A stretch of 6,295 bases of DNA from Candidatus Saccharimonadia bacterium. GTDB lineage: Bacteria > Patescibacteriota > Saccharimonadia > Saccharimonadales > UBA4665. Position 1 is the stretch's first letter; each line of letters begins with the position of its first letter. A model generated the notes under the pieces. It had not been told where the DNA came from. It ran no database searches and saw only the letters and a program-made list of their open reading frames with translations. Location of the stretch: NCBI GenBank assembly GCA_023268595.1, contig JALQUD010000058.1:1-6295 (forward strand), written 5' to 3'. Positions 1 to 4,710 of this stretch are shown in pieces. Position numbers and translations under genes: made by a program.

Positions 1-299
1 GTCCGTGGGCGGTGGCTACATCGTCAACGCGCTACCGGAAGGGCAAGCACAGTGGCGGGGCGTGGCATCATATAATCGACCCACGGAGCGGTAAGGCAGC
101 CGACACCGACCTTGAGTTGGCAATCATACATGGACATTCGCTATTGCTGGCCGATGTGCTGGCTACCAGTGTGCTTATCGTCGGCCGTAAGGCGGCACCG
201 GGCCTGGTGGCGTCCAACGATGGCATCAGGGCTGCGGCGTGGCAGGGCGATGCGTCGGACCCTCTGGAACTTTGGGGCGACGGTATAACTACCTACTAA
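1..299 (+). CDS. apbE: FAD:protein FMN transferase (ApbE family), C-terminal fragment
   Basis: The reading frame is open from the left edge (first full codon at 3) to TAA at 297-299, so this is the C-terminal part of a longer gene; the GTG at 12 lies inside the domain and is not a start. ApbE proteins take FMN from FAD and attach it covalently to a Thr/Ser of exported or membrane-bound flavoproteins, with Mg2+. Seen here: an ATSS segment followed by Tyr-Arg, then WHHIIDPRSG (63-92), which matches the family's HHIIDPxTG signature, then ADVLATSV (150-173). In that last motif the Asp (153-155) and the Thr four residues later (165-167) correspond to the conserved metal-binding pair. The tail ends in a short strand-rich stretch, as usual. 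No flavinylation target motif (S/T-G-A-S/T type) is seen in the two downstream genes, so the substrate probably lies upstream of the window. The downstream heme-type membrane protein supports a redox role. Confidence 0.9.
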   Translation, partial: PWAVATSSTRYRKGKHSGGAWHHIIDPRSGKAADTDLELAIIHGHSLLLADVLATSVLIVGRKAAPGLVASNDGIRAAAWQGDASDPLELWGDGITTY

Positions 300-330
300 G
301 GTGGCGAATTTCACGCAATAAGGTATCATA

Positions 331-1062
331 ATGGTAATGATTAAGCGGATAATCGCGACGCTTGCCACGGCGTTCATACTTGCTACCGGACTGCAGTCGA
401 TAGCCATGGCCGCCCCTGCGCAGTCTACGGCCGTGCTGCCACTTACTAATGTGGCGCTCAGCGAGACTGCAAGTAAGAAGCTAGCCAGTTCGTGGTCCTG
501 GTACGTCGCCCGCTCGTCCGGTATGCTGGCGGCTATCCTGCTAGTGCTGCTCATACTGTCCGGTGTGGGCCTACTGACCGGCATGACATACCGTATCCTG
601 GAGCCGTTGCCGGCCTGGGCTATCCACCGGGCCATCGGCTTGTCCTTCGGCGTTTTGACCCTTGTACACATCGTCGTGCTGCTGTTCGATAAGTTCGTCG
701 GCTTCTCGCTCATAGACGTGCTGGTACCATTCGCGACCGATTACCAGCCGGTCAAGCTCGGCGGCATGAACCTCGGTTCGTTATGGATAGCCCTTGGCGT
801 CATCGCGTTCTACGCTATCATCGCCGTCATCATCAGCTCATTGTTCTGGATGCAATCCAGACCACGGCCGTGGAAACTAATACATTTCATGAGCTACGGG
901 ATCCTGGTGATGGTTTTTCTGCACGGACTGTTTAGCGGCACCGACCTGAAGTCGGGCTTCTGGCGTTTCCTGTGGATCCTGGGTGGCGTGGTGGTAGCGG
1001 TTTCCATCGCTGCCCGTCTGCGCCGGGCACATACTATCAGTGGAGGGAATAAGAAGATATGA
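331..1062 (+). CDS. Ferric reductase-like (FRD/NOX/MsrQ-type) heme membrane protein with signal peptide
   Basis: 243 aa. Residues 1-27 look like a signal peptide: KR near the start, a hydrophobic core, and an AMA|AP cleavage site after residue 27. About five hydrophobic segments follow (about 64-84, 96-118, 148-172, 183-202, 212-229). Two histidine pairs sit on two helices: H99 and H113 (13 residues between) and H185 and H198 (12 between). This is the bis-His spacing that binds two stacked b hemes in NOX and ferric reductases, so heme-mediated electron transfer across the membrane is likely. No FAD- or NAD(P)H-binding domain is attached, so a separate partner is needed, as in MsrQ-like systems. 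The upstream flavin transferase fits a covalent-flavin partner. The ATG at 331 has AAGG at 320-323 with 7 nt spacing; ATG 337 is an alternative. The gap to the upstream gene is 31 nt with no terminator, so they are probably one operon. The exact subfamily and electron acceptor are not resolved. Confidence 0.82.
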   Translation: MVMIKRIIATLATAFILATGLQSIAMAAPAQSTAVLPLTNVALSETASKKLASSWSWYVARSSGMLAAILLVLLILSGVGLLTGMTYRILEPLPAWAIHRAIGLSFGVLTLVHIVVLLFDKFVGFSLIDVLVPFATDYQPVKLGGMNLGSLWIALGVIAFYAIIAVIISSLFWMQSRPRPWKLIHFMSYGILVMVFLHGLFSGTDLKSGFWRFLWILGGVVVAVSIAARLRRAHTISGGNKKI

Positions 1063-1559
1063 TCAGGCGTCCGCGCGTATCAAAATGGCAGGGGTTCAGG
1101 TACAAGCTGGCGGCTCCGTATGCGTTGGCATTCGTGGCGCTGGCCGGTATCGGATTCCAGCTCAATAGCAGTCTGTTCGCCGAGACGACGTTACAGGGTG
1201 ACATCAGACTGACGACCGACAAGGCCGTCTATCACACCGGCGACACCGTGCGCTTCACCATAACCAACGACACGCCTGCTACTATCAGCGTGGCTAACAA
1301 TTGTCCGGCCGAACCGCTTGAAGTCTACCGGCAGGTGGACGGCCAGTGGCAGCGCATCCACGACAAAGTCGATTACGATTCCAAGTGCGACGGCGAGCCA
1401 CGGCAGTACTCCATCAAGCCGAACGGCGGCTCAGCCTCGGCCACCTATGTCTACTGGGATAACCTGTTCACGACCGCTGGCAAGTATAAGCTGGTCGCCC
1501 CGCTCCAGGGTGTTGAGAACCGGCCCGAGACTGAATTCAACGTCGTCGGGTCAAATTGA
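1059..1559 (+). CDS. Membrane-anchored Ig-like protein, BsuPI/intracellular proteinase inhibitor-like domain
   Basis: 166 aa. It begins in an ATGA overlap (1059-1062) with the heme membrane gene, with GGAGGG at 1042-1047, so translation is coupled. A basic N-terminus (RRPRVSK) is followed by one hydrophobic segment at about 18-37, which acts as an anchor or uncleaved signal, and the rest would be outside. The body (about 47-163) is a beta-sandwich with features of the BsuPI-type domain: 'DIRLTTDKAVYHTGDTVRFTI' near residues 48-68 (a strand, then the Y-x-x-GD-x-V turn), a Cys-Pro pair, then 'Y-x-L-V-A-P-L-Q' near the end. C82 and C110 are the only cysteines and could form an extracytoplasmic disulfide. 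BsuPI itself is a protease inhibitor, but this fold is widely used in secreted proteins and I do not infer inhibition here. Coupling to the redox gene suggests a role at the same membrane complex. No terminator is visible after the stop. Confidence 0.65.
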   Translation: MIRRPRVSKWQGFRYKLAAPYALAFVALAGIGFQLNSSLFAETTLQGDIRLTTDKAVYHTGDTVRFTITNDTPATISVANNCPAEPLEVYRQVDGQWQRIHDKVDYDSKCDGEPRQYSIKPNGGSASATYVYWDNLFTTAGKYKLVAPLQGVENRPETEFNVVGSN

Positions 1560-1583
1560 TACCCAGCAGGGAATGCCGGCTCA

Positions 1584-1612
1584 TTGACTAACAGAGGTGA
1601 GGCCTGTATAAT
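1584..1612 (+). promoter_or_regulatory. Sigma70-type promoter of the rpsF-ssb-rpsR operon
   Basis: TTGACT (1584-1589), a spacer of exactly 17 nt, and TATAAT (1607-1612): near-perfect housekeeping promoter. Transcription would start about 1618-1620, giving a leader of about 95 nt before rpsF. It lies just after the end of the preceding gene, which shows that the S6 operon is separately transcribed. Confidence 0.85.
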
Positions 1613-1640
1613 GAGACCCACTATTAACTCATTTCTGCTC

Positions 1641-1679
1641 ATTCCGACTCGCTGACTTACATTCGGCGGGTTACGGAAT
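1641..1679 (+). promoter_or_regulatory. Leader hairpin of rpsF, candidate S6:S18 autoregulatory RNA
   Basis: ATTCCG (1641-1646) pairs perfectly with CGGAAT (1674-1679). Inside it CTCGC (1648-1652) pairs with GCGGG (1666-1670, one G-U), leaving a small asymmetric internal loop (A1647 against TTA 1671-1673) and a 13-nt apical loop. It lies in the 5' UTR between the promoter and the ribosome binding site. Many bacteria have a two-stem leader with a conserved CCG in this position, bound by the S6:S18 complex to repress the operon. A CCG is present at 1644-1646, but in the fold above it is paired; CCGA (1644-1647) could instead pair with TCGG (1663-1666). The structure is directly visible; the regulatory identity is inference. 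Confidence 0.5.
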
Positions 1680-1714
1680 CGGCCAGAGACCATAGGAAGG
1701 AGTACTGGTTTAGT

Positions 1715-2083
1715 ATGAACCAATACGAAATCGGCGTGTTATACCACCCGGACCTCGAGATCGACCTCGAGAAAGCAACTACCAAGATCGAGAAGATCTT
1801 CACTGACAACGGTGCGACCGTCACCAACGTCGACAACTGGGGCCGCCGCAAGCTGGCTTACCCGATTCAGCGCCAAGAGCACGCCGTGTACGTGTTCTAC
1901 ACCGTTGAAATGCCTGGTGAGGCCGTCCGTAAGATCGAAGGCCTGTTGAACATCACCGACGAAGTCATCCGCTTCCTAATTGTTCGCCCTGACCTCAAGA
2001 AGATTGCCAAGGCGGAAGCCCTGCGCGAAGAAAAGGCCAAGAAGGCCGAAGCCCGCAAGGCTGCCGGCGAAGAAAAAGCCTAA
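1715..2083 (+). CDS. rpsF: Small ribosomal subunit protein bS6
   Basis: 122 aa. S6 binds the central domain of 16S rRNA as a heterodimer with S18 in the platform of the 30S subunit. The sequence shows the family's opening beta strand (M-N-Q-Y-E-I-G-V-L-Y), the signature WGRRKLAYPI at residues 42-51, the central strand 'HAVYVFYTVEM' and the final strand 'ITDEVIRFLIVRP' at 80-92, so the ferredoxin-like fold is complete. Residues 95-122 are a Lys/Ala/Glu-rich tail, commonly added in S6 proteins and probably flexible or helical. The start is ATG with GGAAGGAG at 1695-1702, a rather long 12-nt spacer. It is first in the S6 operon, followed by ssb and rpsR, the widespread bacterial order. Regulation is probably through the leader hairpin. 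Confidence 0.97.
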   Translation: MNQYEIGVLYHPDLEIDLEKATTKIEKIFTDNGATVTNVDNWGRRKLAYPIQRQEHAVYVFYTVEMPGEAVRKIEGLLNITDEVIRFLIVRPDLKKIAKAEALREEKAKKAEARKAAGEEKA

Positions 2084-2101
2084 GCAGATTTTGTGCAAGC
2101 C

Positions 2102-2121
2102 ATGTAACGTCTGTGTTACAT
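2102..2121. repeat. Perfect 7-bp inverted repeat after rpsF
   Basis: ATGTAAC (2102-2108), a 6-nt loop, GTTACAT (2115-2121). No T-run follows directly, so it is not a classic intrinsic terminator. It could be an mRNA 3'-end stabiliser/attenuator of rpsF or a dimeric operator just upstream of the candidate promoter at 2138-2166. Confidence 0.5.
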
Positions 2122-2137
2122 ACATAGCACTTCATAT

Positions 2138-2166
2138 TTGACAGCCGTAACGACGGCACGTACTTT
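2138..2166 (+). promoter_or_regulatory. Candidate internal promoter for ssb-rpsR with inverted repeat in the spacer
   Basis: TTGACA (2138-2143, perfect -35), a 17-nt spacer, TACTTT (2161-2166, only the strongest -10 positions T1, A2 and T6 match). The spacer holds GCCGT (2144-2148), a 4-nt loop, and ACGGC (2153-2157). A hairpin or operator between -35 and -10 could modulate this promoter. It would allow ssb to be expressed apart from rpsF in an unusually long 132-nt gap. The weak -10 keeps confidence moderate. Confidence 0.45.
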
Positions 2167-2215
2167 AAGGACTAGATAACGCTAACAGGACATAGTTTCC
2201 TACAAGGAGGGCCTT

Positions 2216-2686
2216 ATGGCACGCAGCTTCAACCAAGTAATCCTGATGGGTAATCTGACTCGCGACCCGGAGTTGCGGCAGACCCCGAATGGCCAGAGTG
2301 TCTGCAGCTTCAGCTTGGCGCTGAACCGCAGTTACAAAGCTACCGACGGTAACTGGACGGAAGTAACCGACTACGTCGACATCGTAGCCTGGGGGCCGCT
2401 TGGCGAACGCGTCGGCCAGTACCTGACCAAAGGCCGGCCCTGCCTGGTCAATGGCCGGCTCCAATCCCGTAGTTGGGAGCAGGACGGCCAGAAGCGCAGC
2501 AAGGTGGAAGTCAACGCCAATGACGTGACCTTCCTTGGCGGTCCTGGCGACAACGCCCGTGACGACGACGAGGGAGCTCCCGCCAGAGCCAGCAAGCCCA
2601 CTCCGAGCGCCAAGTCTAAGAAGGACGATGCGGCCATCGAGGATATCAGCGATGAACCGATCAACCTGGACGACATTCCTTTCTAG
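2216..2686 (+). CDS. ssb: Single-stranded DNA-binding protein SSB
   Basis: 156 aa, close to the usual length for bacterial SSB. It coats single-stranded DNA during replication, recombination and repair, usually as a homotetramer. The OB fold covers about residues 1-108: 'FNQVILMGNLTRDPELR' at 5-21 is the family opening, and W47, W59 and W87 correspond to the DNA-stacking tryptophans of E. coli SSB (W40, W54, W88). Residues 110-147 form a disordered Asp/Lys/Ala-rich linker, and the protein ends with DDIPF, the acidic tip that recruits repair and replication partners. Start ATG with a strong AAGGAGG at 2204-2210, 5 nt away. It lies between rpsF and rpsR, the typical place, and may also be driven by the candidate promoter in the upstream gap. 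Confidence 0.97.
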   Translation: MARSFNQVILMGNLTRDPELRQTPNGQSVCSFSLALNRSYKATDGNWTEVTDYVDIVAWGPLGERVGQYLTKGRPCLVNGRLQSRSWEQDGQKRSKVEVNANDVTFLGGPGDNARDDDEGAPARASKPTPSAKSKKDDAAIEDISDEPINLDDIPF

Positions 2687-2722
2687 TCCTGAGACAACCA
2701 TAAGTTTTAGGAGAACCATATA

Positions 2723-2926
2723 ATGGCAAAGATTTTCAAGCACAAGACGGACGTTCCGTACTTCGACTACAAGGACTTCAAGACCTTGCAGAGCTACGTG
2801 AACGTGTACGGTCAGATCGAAACCCGCAAGAAGACCGGTCTGAACGAAAGCCAGCAACGTCAGCTGAGCGCCAGCATCAAGCGTGCCCGCCACCTGGCCC
2901 TGTTGCCGTTCGTCGCCAACAACTAG
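2723..2926 (+). CDS. rpsR: Small ribosomal subunit protein bS18
   Basis: 67 aa, at the short end for S18. It joins S6 on the 30S platform. The signatures are clear: 'YKDFKTLQSYVNVYGQI' (16-32), then the basic stretch 'RKKTG' (35-39), then 'QQRQLSASIKRARHLALLPF' (44-63), the family hallmark. There are no cysteines, so it is the zinc-free type. The short N-terminus MAKIFKHKTDVP is basic and probably flexible. AGGAG at 2709-2713 sits 9 nt before ATG. It is the last gene of the operon and is followed 55 nt later by a strong terminator. In many bacteria rplI (L9) follows here; it does not in this window, which is compatible with the L9 loss described in some CPR lineages. Confidence 0.97.
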   Translation: MAKIFKHKTDVPYFDYKDFKTLQSYVNVYGQIETRKKTGLNESQQRQLSASIKRARHLALLPFVANN

Positions 2927-2981
2927 GTGCGCGACAGCTGGTCCGTGGTGAAGTTGTACGACCAAGTCTGCGGAACACATG

Positions 2982-3014
2982 GAAGATGTCCCTTAGGGGG
3001 CATCTTCTTTTTTT
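2982..3014 (+). terminator. Rho-independent terminator of the S6 operon
   Basis: An 11-bp stem, GAAGATGTCCC (2982-2992) with GGGGCATCTTC (2997-3007, one U-G pair), a 4-nt loop TTAG and seven T's (3008-3014). It ends the rpsF-ssb-rpsR transcript. The 54 nt between rpsR and the stem show no other feature. Confidence 0.95.
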
Positions 3015-3025
3015 GAGCCAACCGG

Positions 3026-3031
3026 TATACT
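3026..3031 (+). promoter_or_regulatory. Candidate -10 element for the three-gene small-protein unit, possibly leaderless
   Basis: TATACT at 3026-3031 is a good -10 box, directly after the upstream terminator, so a new promoter is expected here. I see no good -35 at the right spacing. Only 6 nt separate the box from the ATG at 3038, so transcription would begin at or next to the start codon. GGAGG at 3032-3036 is only 1 nt from the ATG, too close for normal Shine-Dalgarno use. Confidence 0.45.
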
Positions 3032-3037
3032 GGAGGT

Positions 3038-3376
3038 ATGGCCCAGACTTCCCCGTACCAGCAGATCCGGCAGCTTGATTTCACTATCAAGCGGTTGGCG
3101 ATAACCGACCGTCCCGAGACGACTTCGGCGGCCTGGCGCTCATACGAGACGCTTAAGCGTAGTATGCGTGCAGCAGTTGATCGCATGCACGACTACGAGG
3201 CGTCTGCCAACGAGGAGGATGTGCGCATGCAGGCCAAAACCCTGCCGCCGGCCATCGAATCACTGGAAAAGCTGCGTGCCAGCCTTTTGAAGGCGAGCGA
3301 ATATGAGTTGTTGAGCCCTGTCGAGATCGCGCAGATATCGGCACAGCTGGACGAACTCATAGACAGGTTGAAATAA
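3038..3376 (+). CDS. Small helical protein of unknown function (first of three)
   Basis: 112 aa, no family recognised, no signal peptide, membrane segment or cysteine, so probably cytoplasmic. The composition predicts mostly helix: about 5-22, 29-55, 70-88 and 92-111, the last one opened by an SPVE helix cap and ending in 'LDELIDRLK'. Charged and hydrophobic residues alternate as in helical bundles or coiled coils. The ATG at 3038 is the only convincing start: the next in-frame alternative is a TTG at residue 20 that would cut the first helix. Translation initiation is odd because GGAGG is 1 nt upstream, while a -10 box ends 6 nt upstream, so a leaderless mRNA is possible. The next gene begins 12 nt after the stop, so they are cotranscribed. 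Coding status is supported by the uninterrupted frame, plausible start and tight packing. Function unknown. Confidence 0.78.
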   Translation: MAQTSPYQQIRQLDFTIKRLAITDRPETTSAAWRSYETLKRSMRAAVDRMHDYEASANEEDVRMQAKTLPPAIESLEKLRASLLKASEYELLSPVEIAQISAQLDELIDRLK

Positions 3377-3388
3377 GGAGACGTACCG

Positions 3389-3724
3389 ATGGACACGAAT
3401 CAGATGCTCCGTGACTTCATGCAGAAGGTCCAGCAGCTTAGGGCACCGTATACGGCCGCGATACAGCGTGGCGTGCAGCTTAGTCAACAGCAGCAGGTGT
3501 CATTACAGCATATCCAGACGATCCAGAGGGGTGTCGCACAGTTGGCGCTCGTGTATCAGGATAATATGGCCGGTCTGGAAGATGTCACCATGCGCGGCGA
3601 AGTAGTAGAAAAGGCGCTTGAAGCCGCCAAAGATGACGGTGCGCTCGATCCGCAGACCGCCAACGCGTTATTAGAAGAGATGCTGGCATTGCTGGCGAAC
3701 AGGGGAGTCAACTATGAAGAGTGA
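3389..3724 (+). CDS. Small Gln-rich helical protein of unknown function (second of three)
   Basis: 111 aa, no family recognised. A strong AAGGAG (3375-3380) overlaps the preceding stop and sits 8 nt before ATG, so coupling with the previous gene is likely. Residues 1-60 are rich in glutamine (a QQQQ run at 33-36) and predict long amphipathic helices. IQRGV occurs twice, at 25-29 and 45-49, 20 residues apart, with different codons, which hints at an old internal duplication of a helical unit or at convergence. Residues 68-105 form two more helices, the last opened by the cap 'LDPQT' (86-90) and followed by 'ALLEEMLALL'. There is no signal peptide or cysteine. It overlaps the next gene by 11 bp. 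The family is unknown; a scaffold or coiled-coil role is only a guess. Confidence 0.8.
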   Translation: MDTNQMLRDFMQKVQQLRAPYTAAIQRGVQLSQQQQVSLQHIQTIQRGVAQLALVYQDNMAGLEDVTMRGEVVEKALEAAKDDGALDPQTANALLEEMLALLANRGVNYEE

Positions 3725-4016
3725 GTACAAAGAAATTCATAAGCAGGCCGACAAGCTGATGCATCGCACCAATGCCATGGTCGACGACCGCAGCCACCAG
3801 GCCGCGGCCCAGGTGATGAAATCGGCCCGCGATGTGCTGGAAACCATCGAAAGCGACCGTCCGCCGCGTAGCATCGAGGACCAGATCAAGCGCATGCAAC
3901 AGAACCTGGAGCGGCTTAAAGAGCATCCCGAGGCTATGACGCCATCCGACACGGCGAACCTCGAAGACGAATACGAAGATCTGCGCCGCGACAGCCGGTC
4001 ATTGCCGGGTTACTAA
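3714..4016 (+). CDS. Small highly charged helical protein of unknown function (third of three)
   Basis: 100 aa, no family recognised. Its ATG lies 11 bp inside the end of the previous gene, with GGGGAG (3702-3707) as ribosome binding site, so translation is coupled. It is very rich in charged residues (K, R, D, E) and in His/Met near the N-terminus. Predicted helices: about 3-47, 53-70 ('IEDQIKRMQQNLERLKEH', coiled-coil-like) and 77-93 (after the TPSD cap), then a short loop ending in Pro-Gly-Tyr. There are no cysteines, membrane segment or signal. All three proteins of this unit are about 100-112 aa, helical, and end with a capped helix of the pattern S/T/D-P-x-x-x-A, so a common fold or a joint complex is possible. 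No terminator is seen after it; the next gene has its own promoter. Confidence 0.8.
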   Translation: MKSEYKEIHKQADKLMHRTNAMVDDRSHQAAAQVMKSARDVLETIESDRPPRSIEDQIKRMQQNLERLKEHPEAMTPSDTANLEDEYEDLRRDSRSLPGY

Positions 4017-4017
4017 G

Positions 4018-4080
4018 ATATCGGCGGTATCAGCCAATCGTTGCCGCGTAGAAATATGTTATAATATCGGTTACGTATCA
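4018..4080 (+). repeat. Split direct repeat around the efp promoter
   Basis: The pair ATATCGG...GTATCA occurs twice: 4018-4024 with 4027-4032 (2-nt gap), and 4064-4070 with 4075-4080 (4-nt gap). One copy is upstream of the -10 box and one covers the expected transcription start, a layout compatible with an operator. ATATCGG also occurs inside two genes in this window, so chance is possible. Confidence 0.3.
4057..4065 (+). promoter_or_regulatory. Extended -10 promoter of efp
   Basis: TG (4057-4058), one base, then consensus TATAAT (4060-4065): an extended -10 element, which can work without a good -35. TTGCCG at 4041-4046 is too close (13 nt) to serve. The start would be about 4072, leaving a 70-nt leader before efp. 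Confidence 0.75.
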
Positions 4081-4141
4081 AGCAGTGGAAAACATCCGAC
4101 AAGCTGCGCTTATCTGTTAACTGGCACACAAGGAGTGAAAC

Positions 4142-4708
4142 ATGGCATTAGGAGTGACCGATCTCAAAAAAGGACAGGTGTTCCAGATGGATGGTACACC
4201 GTACCGTGTCGTTGAGTACAACCAGAAGGTCATGGGCCGTGGCGGCTCGATCGTCAACGTCCGTATCAAGAGTCTGACTGACGGCAAAGTCCTGGAAAAA
4301 ACCTTCAAGGGTAACGAGTCCATCGAATCGGCCGACATCAGCCTGCAGACCGTCCAATACCTTTATAACGACGGCGCCACCTGGTTCTTCATGAACGAAG
4401 AGACTTTCGAGCAGTTCGAGATCAACGCCGAGCTGATGGCTGACGGTAACGGCTACCTCAAGGAAGGCGACAAAGTCACTCTGCAGTTCTTTGGCGACCG
4501 CCCGATCAACGTTGAGCTACCCAAGAACGTGCCGCTGCGCGTGGTGTACACCGAAGACGTGGTGAAGGGCGACACGACGAGCAACGTCATGAAGGATGCT
4601 GAGCTGGAAACCGGCATCACCGTCAAAGTCCCGGCGTTCATCAAGCAGAACGATCTGATATCGGTCGACACTGCCACCGGCGCCTACCGTGAGCGCGTGA
4701 AGGAATAG
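4142..4708 (+). CDS. efp: Translation elongation factor P, Arg-tipped
   Basis: 188 aa, the full usual length. EF-P enters the ribosome E site and rescues ribosomes stalled at proline runs. All three domains are present: KOW-like domain I (about 1-64, starting with 'VTDLKKGQVF'), OB domain II (about 66-126, 'TVQYLYNDGATWFFMNEETFEQ' region) and OB domain III (about 130-188), whose signature runs from 'VKGDTTSNVMKDAELETG' to 'VDTATGAYRERV'. The loop that reaches the peptidyl-transferase centre reads KVMGRGGS (29-36). The tip residue is therefore R33, not the Lys modified by EpmA in E. coli. Thermus EF-P has the similar LGRGGA loop, while the Pseudomonas type has an Arg rhamnosylated by EarP. No modifying enzyme gene is visible nearby. 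AAGGAG at 4130-4135 lies 6 nt before ATG. A 31-codon gene follows within 3 nt. Confidence 0.97.
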   Translation: MALGVTDLKKGQVFQMDGTPYRVVEYNQKVMGRGGSIVNVRIKSLTDGKVLEKTFKGNESIESADISLQTVQYLYNDGATWFFMNEETFEQFEINAELMADGNGYLKEGDKVTLQFFGDRPINVELPKNVPLRVVYTEDVVKGDTTSNVMKDAELETGITVKVPAFIKQNDLISVDTATGAYRERVKE

Positions 4709-4710
4709 GT

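Noticed and set aside
324..337. TATCAT before the heme membrane gene as a leaderless promoter for ATG 337
   Set aside because: No -35 or extended -10 is present, the upstream gene is only 31 nt away without terminator, and AAGG at 320-323 suits ATG 331; operon read-through is simpler.
141..713. 190-codon open frame on the minus strand
   Set aside because: Antisense to the FMN transferase end and the heme membrane protein, both supported by motifs; its own sequence has no recognisable domain.
2102..2121. Intrinsic terminator after rpsF
   Set aside because: The inverted repeat is A/T-rich and no T-run follows, so it does not meet terminator criteria; kept only as an inverted repeat.
2165..2980. 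271-codon open frame on the minus strand across ssb and rpsR
   Set aside because: It lies fully opposite two certain genes, crosses their gap, and its protein is a low-complexity Val/Leu/Ala/His-rich sequence with no family features; it is a shadow of the GC-rich codon pattern.
2923..3186. 87-codon minus-strand frame between rpsR and the first small protein
   Set aside because: It reads through both arms of the intrinsic terminator and overlaps the start of the downstream gene; no support for coding.
4041..4065. TTGCCG as the -35 of the efp promoter
   Set aside because: The spacer to TATAAT is only 13 nt; the extended -10 TG motif explains the promoter better.
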